From VRUE01 sp963695835 (GTDB lineage: Bacteria; Actinomycetota; Thermoleophilia; Solirubrobacterales; 70-9): a stretch of 64,000 nt of DNA. Location: the NCBI GenBank assembly GCA_963695835.1, contig CAVOHR010000001.1, positions 496,001 through 560,000 on the forward strand. The letters are read 5' to 3'. Of the stretch, positions 48,925 through 56,886 are shown piece by piece; the first letter of the stretch is position 1, and every line of letters starts with the position of its first letter. The notes under the pieces were generated by a model. It saw only the letters and a list, made by a program, of their open reading frames with translations, did no database searches and had not been told where the DNA came from. Both the position numbers and the translations under genes were made by a program.

Positions 48925-49377
48925 GTGGCGCAGGCCATCCTCCTCGAGGACGTCGAGACCCTCGGCCGGCGCGGCGAACCGGTCGACGTCGCGCCGGGCT
49001 ACCTGCGGAACTACCTGATCCCGCGCAAGCTGGCGACGCCGGCCACGACCGGGGCGCTGGAGGAGGCGCAGCGACGCCAGGCGGCGACCGAGAAGGCCGA
49101 ACGCCTGCGCGCCGAGCGGGAAGAGCAGGCGGCGGCGCTGCTCTCGAAGACCGTCCTCACGATCCAGCAGCGCGCCGACGACGGCGGCCGGCTGTTCGGC
49201 TCGGTCGGCGCCAAGGAGATCGTCGACGCGATCCGCGATGCGCGCGACCTGCGGATCGACCGCCGCAAAGTCCGCCTCGAGCAGCCGATCCGCGAGGTCG
49301 GCACCCACATGGTGGAGATCGAGCTGAGCGATGGCACGGTCGCCACCGTGAAGACGATCGTCGCCGAGGAGAGCTAA
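48925..49377 (+). CDS. rplI: 50S ribosomal protein L9
   Basis: 150 residues from GTG 48925. The N-terminal domain has AILLEDVETLGRRGEPVDVA and GYLRNYLIPRKLA; the long connecting helix has EEAQRRQAATEKAERLRAER; the C-terminal domain has GGRLFGSVGAKEIVDAI. L9 sits at the base of the L1 stalk. It is tightly linked to rpsR. The downstream membrane-protein gene is about 85 bp on, or closer if it uses an upstream start. Confidence 0.95.
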   Translation: MAQAILLEDVETLGRRGEPVDVAPGYLRNYLIPRKLATPATTGALEEAQRRQAATEKAERLRAEREEQAAALLSKTVLTIQQRADDGGRLFGSVGAKEIVDAIRDARDLRIDRRKVRLEQPIREVGTHMVEIELSDGTVATVKTIVAEES

Positions 49378-49461
49378 CCGCTGAGCGGTCATCCGACCCG
49401 CCTGACTCGCCGCGCCAGGGCGAGGACGCGGTTCGGCTGGGCCCGCTCAGAGCGGGCGACG

Positions 49462-50097
49462 GTGGGGCTCGCCGCGGTTGCGCTCGCCGGCGCCGGCACG
49501 GTCCTGGCGGGCCAGTTCGCCCGGATGCTGCGCCGCCGCACGCGCGAGCGCCGGGCCGGCGAGGGCGTGGTCGAGGCGGCGGCGCTGGACACGGTGAGCG
49601 TGGCCGTCAGCGGCTACGCGGCGGCTCCGCGCAGCGAGACGGTCCTCTTCAACCTCCTGGCCGGCTTCCTCGGCGCCTTCGCGCTGGTGCGGATCTCGAC
49701 CTGGGGCCTCCGCGACCGCTGGTGGCCCTTCCGGGAGGTCCACCTCGGTGGCCGCCACATCCATCACTTCGTGCCGGGCATCGTGCTCGCCTTCGCCGCC
49801 GGCACGGCGGCCCTCCTGGCCGACGACGACGCGCTCGAAGACCGCCTCGCGGTCCCGCTGGGGGTAGGCATGGGCCTGACCTTCGACGAGGCGGCGCTGC
49901 TGCTCGACCTGCGCGACGTCTACTGGACCCGCGAGGGCCTGCTCAGCGTCCAGCTCAGCCTCGGCGCGACGGCGATCCTCAGCATCGCCATCCTCACCCG
50001 ACGGATGCTGCGTCGCGGCGAGCGCCGCCAGGAGCAGGCGGGCCAGATCCCGCCCGCCCCCGACCGCCTCGCGGCCGGCGCCGGCGCCCTCGGCTGA
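49462..50097 (+). CDS. Integral membrane protein with HIHHF motif
   Basis: 211 residues from GTG 49462; the frame is open back to 49381 (no ATG/GTG there), so the true N-terminus could be longer. There are about five hydrophobic segments (VGLAAVALAGAGTVLAGQF, LFNLLAGFLGAFALVRIS, FVPGIVLAFAAGTAALLA, LSLGATAILSIAILT). The motif GGRHIHHFVPGI before a helix and LTFDEAALLLDLRDVYW after it are conserved in type and could bind a metal or lipid head group. The family is known only as a conserved actinobacterial membrane protein. It lies between rplI and dnaB. Confidence 0.72.
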   Translation: MGLAAVALAGAGTVLAGQFARMLRRRTRERRAGEGVVEAAALDTVSVAVSGYAAAPRSETVLFNLLAGFLGAFALVRISTWGLRDRWWPFREVHLGGRHIHHFVPGIVLAFAAGTAALLADDDALEDRLAVPLGVGMGLTFDEAALLLDLRDVYWTREGLLSVQLSLGATAILSIAILTRRMLRRGERRQEQAGQIPPAPDRLAAGAGALG

Positions 50098-50217
50098 GCT
50101 GCGAACTTCTTTCGCCCGTATTTGCACGGAGGCCGCCCTGCGGCGGCGCGGGCTCTGGTTTGCTAGGCGTCCGGGGTCGGCGGGGGGGCGAATCCGCCGC
50201 TCCCGGCCCTTAACTAA

Positions 50218-52932
50218 GTGTCGATGCCGCAGCCTTCCGCAACCCACGTCCCGCCGCAGAACATCGAGGCCGAGGAATCCGTGCTGGGCGCGATGCTGGT
50301 CGCCGACCCGGCGCTGAGCCGGGTGATCGACGAGGTGAAGCTGAACGCCGGGGACTTCTACCTCGAGAAGCACGCGCTGATCTTCGGCGCCGTCCACGAC
50401 CTCTACGCGGCGTCGAAGCCGGTCGACGAGCTCAGCGTCGCCGAGGCGCTGGTCCAGCGCAACGAGATCGACGGGGCGGGCGGCAAGCACTACGTCTCCG
50501 AGCTGGCGGCCAAGGTGCCGGCGGCCGGCAACGCCAAGCACTACGCCGAGATCGTCCAGCAGAACTCGCTGCTGCGGCGGCTGCTCGGCGCCGGACAGGA
50601 GATCCAGGGCTGGGTGCATGAGCGCGACGGCGAACCGCGCGAGCTCTCCGAGCGGGCCGAGAAGCTGCTCTTCGACGTCGCCCACAGGGAGCAGGCGAGC
50701 GACTTCCGCCTGCTCTCGGAGATCCTCCACGACGAGGTCGACCGGCTCGAGAAGCTCTCGACCGGCGAGCTCGAGCTGACCGGGACGCCGTCCGGCTTCC
50801 GCGACATCGACGCGATCACGGGGGGCTTCCAGCCGGGCAACCTGATCATCGTGGCTGCACGGCCCGCTATGGGAAAGTCGGCGATTGTTGCAAATATTGC
50901 TGAGCAAGTTGCCGTGAAGCGGAGTATGCCGGTCGCCTTCTTCTCGCTGGAGATGTCGGAGGTCGAGCTGGCGCAGCGCTTCATCGCCTGCCGGGCGCGG
51001 ATCTCGGGCGACAAGCTGCGCAAGGGCCAGGTCGCGCAGAAGGACTGGCCGAAGGTGGTCCGCGCCTGCAACGAGCTGGAGGAGGCGCCGCTCTGGTTCG
51101 ACGACTCCTCCGACCTCGGCCTGCTCGACCTGCGAGCGAAGGCGCGGCGCCTGCACGCGCAGACGCAGGACCAGGGTGGGCTGGGGCTGGTGATCGTCGA
51201 CTACCTGCAGCTGATGCGGGCCGACGACCCGCGGGCGAACCGGGTCGAGCAGGTCGGCCAGATGAGCCGCGGCCTGAAGATCCTCGCCCGCGAGCTCGAG
51301 GTGCCCGTGCTGGCGATCTCCCAGCTCTCCCGCGCCCCCGAGCAGCGCCACCCGCCGAAGCCGATGCTCTCCGATCTGAGAGAGAGCGGCTGCCTCACGG
51401 GAGATTCGCTGGTTTATCTGCCAAGGGACGGCATCCGGCGACCTATCCGCGAGCTTGTCGGACAGACGAAATTCGAAGTCTTGGCGATGGATCCGGAGAG
51501 CTGGAAGCTTCGCCCTGCTCTGGCGACTCGTGCCTTCCCGACCGGGCACAAGCAAGTCTTCCGGCTGACCACCCGCCTCGGCAGGACGGTCCGCGCGACC
51601 GCCAACCACAAGTTCCTGACGATCTCCGGTTGGCGGCGCCTCGACGAGTTGGCTGAGGGGGACCCGATCGCAGTTCCGGGAGCCCTGCCCGACGCCGGCA
51701 GACCGACGATGACGGAGGACGAATTGGCGCTTCTCGGGCACCTGATCGGCGACGGCTGCACCCTCCCGCGTCACGTCATGCAGTACACGAGCAACGAGCT
51801 CAAGCTGGCCAGCCTGGTGGCGGACCTCTCGCTTCGAGTGTTCGGCCGATCGGTTCGACCGCGGGTCAATCGCGAGCGGCGCTGGTACCAAGTCTATCTG
51901 TCAGCGGCAGAGCGGCTCACCCACAGGAAGCGCAACCCGATAGCCGCCTGGCTGGACGAACTTGGGGTTTTCGGTCTACGTTCCCACGAGAAGCGCGTGC
52001 CCGACACCGTCTTCGCGCAACCGGCCTGGGCAATCGCCACATTCCTGCGGCACCTTTGGGCCACGGACGGCAGCGTCTGGTTGGGAGGCCCTACCCAGAA
52101 GGTGAACGTCTACTACGCGACCAGTAGCCCGCGCCTCGCCTTCGACGTCCAGACCCTCTTGCTCCGCCTCGACATCACCGCCCGAGTGACTCGACATGAG
52201 AATCCTGCCAAGGGAAGGCCTCAGTTTCAGGTCACCGTGAGCGGTGGCAACGACATCGTTCGCTTCCTCGAGGTCATCGGCGCTCTCGGCGCCGACAAGC
52301 GCCGCAACGCAAGCGCGATCCTCGAGCACTTCGACGGCCGCTCGCGGAACCCGAACCGGGGCGTGATTCCGAAGGAGGCCTGGAGGGAGCTGGTCGTCCC
52401 CGCCATGCAACAAGCTGGCGTGACCAGCCGGCAGATGCAGGCGGCGATCGACACCAAGTACTGCGGCACGGCGCTCTACAAGAGCGGAATCAGTACGGAG
52501 CGCGCGATGCGGGTGGCCGCCGCGGTGCGCTCCGAGGAGCTCGTCGACCTCGCCCTCGGCGATGCCTATTGGGACCCGATCGTCTCGATCGAGCCCGACG
52601 GCGTCGAGGAAGTCTTCGACCTCACCGTCGACGGATTGCACAATTTCGTCGCCGACAACGTCGTCGTCCACAACTCGATCGAGCAGGACGCGGACGTGGT
52701 CGCCTTCCTCTACCGCGAGGACTACTACCGCGATCCCGAAGACGAGCCGGACGGGCTGGCGGACGTGATCATCGCCAAGCACAGGAACGGGCCGATCGGC
52801 TCGCCGAAGCTGGTCTTCCTCGACCGCTTCCCCAAATTCGCCGACTTCTCCGGCCACGAGCGGCCGGTCGAGCAGCCGGCCGGCGAAGGGCCGCCGCTGG
52901 AGGACGCGGCGAGCGCGGGGCCTGAGTTCTGA
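50218..52932 (+). CDS. dnaB: Replicative DNA helicase DnaB containing an intein
   Basis: 904 codons from GTG 50218 (ATG 50224 also possible). DnaB N-domain: PPQNIEAEESVLGAML. RecA-like core: GFQPGNLIIVAARPAMGKSA (Walker A GKS at 219-221), FFSLEMSEVELAQRF, LGLVIVDYLQLM and VPVLAISQLSR. At DLRESG the host sequence is split by an intein (51391-52674). It resumes with SIEQDADVVAFLYRE and FVRPF-like end motifs (IIAKHRNGPIGSPKLVF). After splicing the helicase is ~476 aa. It unwinds DNA at the replication fork. A stretch of unusually AT-ending codons (about 50850-50930) surrounds the Walker A site. Confidence 0.95.
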   Translation: MSMPQPSATHVPPQNIEAEESVLGAMLVADPALSRVIDEVKLNAGDFYLEKHALIFGAVHDLYAASKPVDELSVAEALVQRNEIDGAGGKHYVSELAAKVPAAGNAKHYAEIVQQNSLLRRLLGAGQEIQGWVHERDGEPRELSERAEKLLFDVAHREQASDFRLLSEILHDEVDRLEKLSTGELELTGTPSGFRDIDAITGGFQPGNLIIVAARPAMGKSAIVANIAEQVAVKRSMPVAFFSLEMSEVELAQRFIACRARISGDKLRKGQVAQKDWPKVVRACNELEEAPLWFDDSSDLGLLDLRAKARRLHAQTQDQGGLGLVIVDYLQLMRADDPRANRVEQVGQMSRGLKILARELEVPVLAISQLSRAPEQRHPPKPMLSDLRESGCLTGDSLVYLPRDGIRRPIRELVGQTKFEVLAMDPESWKLRPALATRAFPTGHKQVFRLTTRLGRTVRATANHKFLTISGWRRLDELAEGDPIAVPGALPDAGRPTMTEDELALLGHLIGDGCTLPRHVMQYTSNELKLASLVADLSLRVFGRSVRPRVNRERRWYQVYLSAAERLTHRKRNPIAAWLDELGVFGLRSHEKRVPDTVFAQPAWAIATFLRHLWATDGSVWLGGPTQKVNVYYATSSPRLAFDVQTLLLRLDITARVTRHENPAKGRPQFQVTVSGGNDIVRFLEVIGALGADKRRNASAILEHFDGRSRNPNRGVIPKEAWRELVVPAMQQAGVTSRQMQAAIDTKYCGTALYKSGISTERAMRVAAAVRSEELVDLALGDAYWDPIVSIEPDGVEEVFDLTVDGLHNFVADNVVVHNSIEQDADVVAFLYREDYYRDPEDEPDGLADVIIAKHRNGPIGSPKLVFLDRFPKFADFSGHERPVEQPAGEGPPLEDAASAGPEF
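51391..52674 (+). mobile_element. DnaB intein with LAGLIDADG homing endonuclease
   Basis: 428 residues (392-819 of the precursor). Block A is CLTGDSLVYLP with Cys1. Block B is RATANHKFLTISGW (T-x-N-H). The two endonuclease motifs are ALLGHLIGDGC and FLRHLWATDGS. Block F/G is VFDLTVDGLHNFVADNVVVHN, with the terminal His-Asn and the +1 Ser of the host. All splicing residues are present, so it should be active. It inserts between the DLRESG and SIEQD host motifs, the common second DnaB site. Codon use is clearly less GC-biased than in the host gene, a sign of horizontal arrival. Confidence 0.93.
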
Positions 52933-53666
52933 TGCCGGCGATCCCGCGCAGCGAGCCGTTCGCCGAGCGGGCCTGCCCGCTCGGCGTCTGCGACGGCTCC
53001 GGCTGGATCCTCGGCCCCGAGGACGTGGCGCGGCCCTGCGAGTGCCGCGAGCAGCGGCTCAAGCGCGGCCGGGTGCGCGGCGTCGCCTCGGCGATCCCGC
53101 CGCGCTACCGCGGCGTCTCCTTCGACCGCCCGCCGGTCAGCGACATGGCGCGCCAGATCGAGACGAAGGAGGCAGTCAAGAGGGTCGGGGCCTTCATCGA
53201 CGGTCTGGATTCGAACCTGGAGATGGGCCGAGGGCTGTGGCTATTCGGAGATACCGGGACCGGAAAGACCACTCTCGCGATGCTCGTGTCAAAGGCGGCC
53301 ACGGAGAGGGGTCAGTCGGTAGCGATCTACTCCCTGCCGAAGCTGCTTGCGCGCATCCGGCGCACCTACGACGAAGAGGCCGGTAGTGACTCATATGGCG
53401 CCTTTTTCGAGCGTCTCACGTCGGTGGACTTGCTTCACATCGACGATTTCGGCGCTGAGAAACGCTCCGACTGGGTCCTGGAGCAGCTCTACGCGCTCGT
53501 GAACGAGCGATACGAAGACGAGCGCTCGATCATGCTGACGACCAACCTCACCGTGGACAAGCTCGAGGATCAGATCGGCAACCGGACTGTGTCTCGACTG
53601 ACCGAGACCTGTGAGCAGGTGCCCCTGTTTGGGGCAGATCGACGGCTGGACAAGGCTCCCTACTGA
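52932..53666 (+). CDS. DnaC/DnaI-like helicase loader ATPase
   Basis: 244 residues, start overlapping the dnaB stop (TGATG). The N-terminus has four Cys (15, 20, 36, 38; CPLGVC ... CEC) that probably bind zinc. The AAA+ core has LFGDTGTGKTTLAML (Walker A 106-113), LLHIDDFGAEKRSDW (Walker B) and IMLTTNLTVDKLEDQIGNRT with sensor residues and the Arg finger (VSRL). It loads DnaB at the origin or on forks. The first ~75 codons follow the genome's GC bias and the rest are much less biased, which hints at a recombinant gene. The Cys region is encoded by a near-palindrome (52962-52985). Confidence 0.87.
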   Translation: MPAIPRSEPFAERACPLGVCDGSGWILGPEDVARPCECREQRLKRGRVRGVASAIPPRYRGVSFDRPPVSDMARQIETKEAVKRVGAFIDGLDSNLEMGRGLWLFGDTGTGKTTLAMLVSKAATERGQSVAIYSLPKLLARIRRTYDEEAGSDSYGAFFERLTSVDLLHIDDFGAEKRSDWVLEQLYALVNERYEDERSIMLTTNLTVDKLEDQIGNRTVSRLTETCEQVPLFGADRRLDKAPY

Positions 53667-53694
53667 GGAGCCATCAGTCACAATCCCTCTCGTT

Positions 53695-55086
53695 ATGCCA
53701 GGCGTAGTCATAGTCGGCGCCCAGTGGGGCGACGAGGGGAAGGGCAAGGTCACCGACCTGCTCGCCGAGCGGGCCGAGGCGATCGTCCGCTTCCAGGGCG
53801 GCAACAACGCCGGCCACACGATCGTCCGCGACGGCGAGGAGTTCAAGTTCCACCTGATCCCCTCCGGCATCCTCTACCCGGACAAGGCCTGCGTGATCGG
53901 CAACGGCGTGGTGCTCGACCCGCGCGTCCTGCTGGGCGAGATCGAGGGCCTGCGGCGGCGCGGGATCGACGTCGCCAACCTGCGGATCTCCGCCAACGCG
54001 CACCTGATCATGCCCTACCACGTGCTGCTCGACACGGCCGGCGAGATGAAGCTGGGCAAGCTCTCGATCGGCACGACGCGGCGCGGCATCGGCCCCTGTT
54101 ACGCAGACAAGGCGCTGCGGCTCGGCATCCGCGTCCAGGACCTGCTCGACGAGAAGATCCTGCGCAAGAAGATCATGGCGGCGCTGGAGCCGAAGCAGCA
54201 GGCCCTGCGCGAACTCTCCGTGCAGCGGCGCAAGCTGCGCAAGGAGGCCGGCGAGGGCTCGCGCGAGAGCGGCGCCCAGACGGTCGCCGACGCGCCCGAC
54301 CCGCGGCTCGACCTGCACACGATGACCGAGGAGTTCGCCGGCTACGGCCACCGGCTCGAGCCGCACATCGCCGACACCGCGCGGCTCTGCTGGGACATTC
54401 TCGACCGCGGCGGCACCGTGCTGTTCGAGGGCGCCCAGGCGACCCTGCTCGACCTCGACCACGGCACCTACCCCTTCGTCACCTCCTCCAACCCGATCGC
54501 CGGCGCGGCCTGCGTCGGCGCCGGGGTCGGGCCGACAGACATCGGCGAGGTCTGGGGGATCGCCAAGGCATACGCGACCCGGGTCGGCGCCGGGCCCTTT
54601 CCGACCGAGCTCGACGACGCGGCCGGGCGCCACATGCTGGAACGCGGGCACGAGTACGGCACCACCACCGGCCGCGAGCGGCGCTGCGGCTGGATGGACC
54701 TGGTTGCCCTGCGCTACGCGGTGCGGCTCAACCGGATGAGCGCCCTGACGATCACCAAGCTCGACGTGCTGAGCGGGATCGACCCGCTGCGCGTCGCGGT
54801 CCGCTACCGCTCGCGCGAGGGCGCGGTCTTCGAGGAGTTCCCCTACCACCAGTCGATCCTCCACTCGGCCCAGCCCGAGTACGAGGAGCTGCCGGGCTTC
54901 GACGCCGACCTCGGCGCCTGCCGCAACGAGGCCAACCTGCCGCCGCAGGCTCGCGCCTACCTCGACTTCGTCAGCGATTTCGCCGGCGTCCCGATCCGCC
55001 TCGTCGGCGTCGGCCCGCGACGCGACCAGGTCGTCTGGATCGGCGAGCGCCCTGACGCCGGGCACAAGGAACCCGGCGTGCTCTAG
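53695..55086 (+). CDS. purA: Adenylosuccinate synthetase
   Basis: 463 residues from ATG 53695. GAQWGDEGKGKVTDLLAE (GTP loop and catalytic Asp/His partners), FQGGNNAGHTIV, GTTRRGIGPCYADKA, FEGAQATLLDLDHGTYPFVT and TTTGRERRCGWMDLVALRYA are full PurA signatures. It joins IMP and Asp with GTP in AMP synthesis. A slightly extended insert (RRKLRKEAGEGSRESGAQ) lies around residues 180-197, longer than in E. coli. A TetR gene follows 9 bp downstream. Confidence 0.96.
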   Translation: MPGVVIVGAQWGDEGKGKVTDLLAERAEAIVRFQGGNNAGHTIVRDGEEFKFHLIPSGILYPDKACVIGNGVVLDPRVLLGEIEGLRRRGIDVANLRISANAHLIMPYHVLLDTAGEMKLGKLSIGTTRRGIGPCYADKALRLGIRVQDLLDEKILRKKIMAALEPKQQALRELSVQRRKLRKEAGEGSRESGAQTVADAPDPRLDLHTMTEEFAGYGHRLEPHIADTARLCWDILDRGGTVLFEGAQATLLDLDHGTYPFVTSSNPIAGAACVGAGVGPTDIGEVWGIAKAYATRVGAGPFPTELDDAAGRHMLERGHEYGTTTGRERRCGWMDLVALRYAVRLNRMSALTITKLDVLSGIDPLRVAVRYRSREGAVFEEFPYHQSILHSAQPEYEELPGFDADLGACRNEANLPPQARAYLDFVSDFAGVPIRLVGVGPRRDQVVWIGERPDAGHKEPGVL

Positions 55087-55095
55087 AGTCTGGAC

Positions 55096-55785
55096 GTGGC
55101 TTCTGGTAGACGCACTGCCAAACTTGGCGAGCGGCTGCCGAGGGGTCGTCACGGGCTGCCGCGGGAGGCGGTGACGGAGTCCCAGCGGCGCCGCATCCTG
55201 CAGGCGATGATCGAGGTCGTCGCCGAGCGCGGCTACCCCGAGACGCGGGTGGTCGACGTGATCGGCGTCGCCGGCGTTTCGAGAAAGACGTTCTACGAGC
55301 TGTTCGCGAGCAAGGAGGACTGCTTCCTCGCCGCCTACGACGTGCTGCTCGGCAACCTGCTCGGCGACACCGCGAAGGGCTTCGAGTCGAAGCCCGGCGC
55401 GCCCTGGGCCGAGCGCGTCGCCGCCGGCCTCTACGCGCTGCTGAAACACCTCGCCGACCATCCCGACGAGGGCCGCTTCGCGATCGTCGAGGTGCTCGCC
55501 GCCGGACCCAAGGCGCTGGCCCGACGCGACGCGGCGCTGCGCCAGTTCACAGGCTTCCTCGACGCCGGCCGCGCCGAGACATCGGTCGAGCTGCCGGGCA
55601 TCACCTCGCTCTCGCTGGCCGGCGGCGTCAACGAGCTGCTCTACAGCGAGATCCTGCACGGCGCCTCGGCCCGCCTGCCGAGCCGCCTGCCGGACCTGAT
55701 GTTCTGGATCACGCTGCCGTTCCTCGGACCCGACGGGGCGGCGGCAGAGCGCGAGCGGACCCGGCTCTCGATGCTCGAGAGCTGA
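55096..55785 (+). CDS. TetR-family transcriptional regulator
   Basis: 229 residues from GTG 55096. The DNA-binding domain reads RRRILQAMIEVVAERGYPET, VVDVIGVAGVSRKTFYELFA and SKEDCFLAAYD, the classical TetR N-terminus preceded by ~30 basic residues. The C-terminal ligand domain is helical (WAERVAAGLYALLKHLADHP, SLAGGVNELLYSEIL). Target and ligand unknown. It may control the secreted protein gene downstream or the Mce cluster on the other side, but no operator repeat was found. Confidence 0.9.
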   Translation: MASGRRTAKLGERLPRGRHGLPREAVTESQRRRILQAMIEVVAERGYPETRVVDVIGVAGVSRKTFYELFASKEDCFLAAYDVLLGNLLGDTAKGFESKPGAPWAERVAAGLYALLKHLADHPDEGRFAIVEVLAAGPKALARRDAALRQFTGFLDAGRAETSVELPGITSLSLAGGVNELLYSEILHGASARLPSRLPDLMFWITLPFLGPDGAAAERERTRLSMLES

Positions 55786-55934
55786 GAGGAAGCGCGTGTT
55801 AAGCCGCTCTTTTGCGTGACCGCGCGGGTTCCCCGAAGGCCAGGGCTGGTAATTTCTGCCAGCGGAGGGATCGATCAAGGCTCATATGGCCGGGGCTCTC
55901 ACGGGCAGGCCGGAAAAAGGAGAGAGAAACCGAT

Positions 55935-56729
55935 ATGCGTAGAAAACTGCTTGTGGTGCTCGGTCTGAGCGCCGTGCTGACCCTCGGGGTCGCGGCGGTG
56001 GCGTATGCGACGCAGATCACCCTGCGCGCGGGCGACCTGGTAGTGACCTTCGGGGGCAGCACCTCTCCGAAGGCGCTGCCGAAGACCGAGTACACGCCGG
56101 TCACGACGACCATCTTCGGCAAAGTGAAAACCACCGACGGCACCCATCCGTCGGCCTTCCGCGAAGCGCTCGTCAACATCGACAAGGACGTGAAGGTCAA
56201 CGTCAAGGGCTATCCGGTCTGCACGAGCGGGCAGCTGCAGGCGACCGATACCGCGGCCGCCAAGAAGGCCTGCAGCAGCGCGATCCTCGGCGAAGGCAAG
56301 GCCGATGCCGAGATCGCCTTCCCCGAACAGCCTTCGATCAAGGTCCCAAGCCCGCTGCTCGTCTTCAACGGCGGCGAAAAGGGCGGCAAGGTGACGCTCT
56401 TCATCCACACCTTCATCACGAAGCCGGTCCCGGCGGCGATCGTCACCACGGTGACGATCAAGCGGAGCGGCAGCGGGATCAAGTCGGTCGCCAAAATCCC
56501 GCAGATCGTCGGCGGCAGCGGCTCGGTGCTCGATTTCAACTTCAAGCTCGGGAAGACCTATTCCTACAAGGGCAAGAAGGTCGGCTACTTCGAAGCCAAA
56601 TGCCCGGACGGGGTCTTCAAGGTGAGCACCCCGAAAGTGCTGTTCAAAAACGAAGCGCACGAGCCGGGGGTCGAAGCGACGACGACGCTGAAGGGCAGCC
56701 TGGCGGTGCCCTGCACGCCGAAGGGCTAG
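55935..56729 (+). CDS. Secreted beta-rich protein of unknown function
   Basis: 264 residues from ATG 55935 with AAAAGGAGAG about 10 bp upstream. Signal peptide LLVVLGLSAVLTLGVAAVAYA. The mature part is beta-rich: ITLRAGDLVVTFGGSTSPKA, YTPVTTTIFGKVKTTDGTHP, then KVTLFIHTFITKPVPAAIV. Two Cys pairs are seen (VCTSG ... KACSS; EAKCPDG ... VPCTP). It resembles a family of single-domain exported proteins in Thermoleophilia without known function. Codons include GAA and AAA more often than neighbours, like the giant surface genes. It is followed by the 40-bp palindrome. Confidence 0.75.
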   Translation: MRRKLLVVLGLSAVLTLGVAAVAYATQITLRAGDLVVTFGGSTSPKALPKTEYTPVTTTIFGKVKTTDGTHPSAFREALVNIDKDVKVNVKGYPVCTSGQLQATDTAAAKKACSSAILGEGKADAEIAFPEQPSIKVPSPLLVFNGGEKGGKVTLFIHTFITKPVPAAIVTTVTIKRSGSGIKSVAKIPQIVGGSGSVLDFNFKLGKTYSYKGKKVGYFEAKCPDGVFKVSTPKVLFKNEAHEPGVEATTTLKGSLAVPCTPKG

Positions 56730-56773
56730 CAACAGCTACACACCCCGGGCGATCGGCCGGCCCGAGGCCGGTA

Positions 56774-56813
56774 GGAGCACCGAGGCGGTTCCGCGGAACC
56801 GCCTCGGTGCTCC
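56774..56813. terminator. 40-bp perfect palindrome between convergent genes
   Basis: The sequence 56774-56813 is identical to its own complement over all 40 bp (GGAGCACCGAGGCGGTTCCG and mirror). A second hairpin follows at 56812-56840 (CCGTTTGGGGT ... ACCCCGAAACGG), and GCCGGTAG / CTACCGGC pair around both. It probably ends transcription from both sides. Confidence 0.75.
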
Positions 56814-56886
56814 GTTTGGGGTCGATACACCCCGAAACGGAGCATTCGTGCCACTACCGGCGGGTCGGGGCTGGCGCCCGGCGCTT

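Noticed and set aside
53674..55878. 734-codon minus-strand ORF opposite purA and the TetR gene
   Set aside because: It is antisense to two clear genes and has no recognisable motif.
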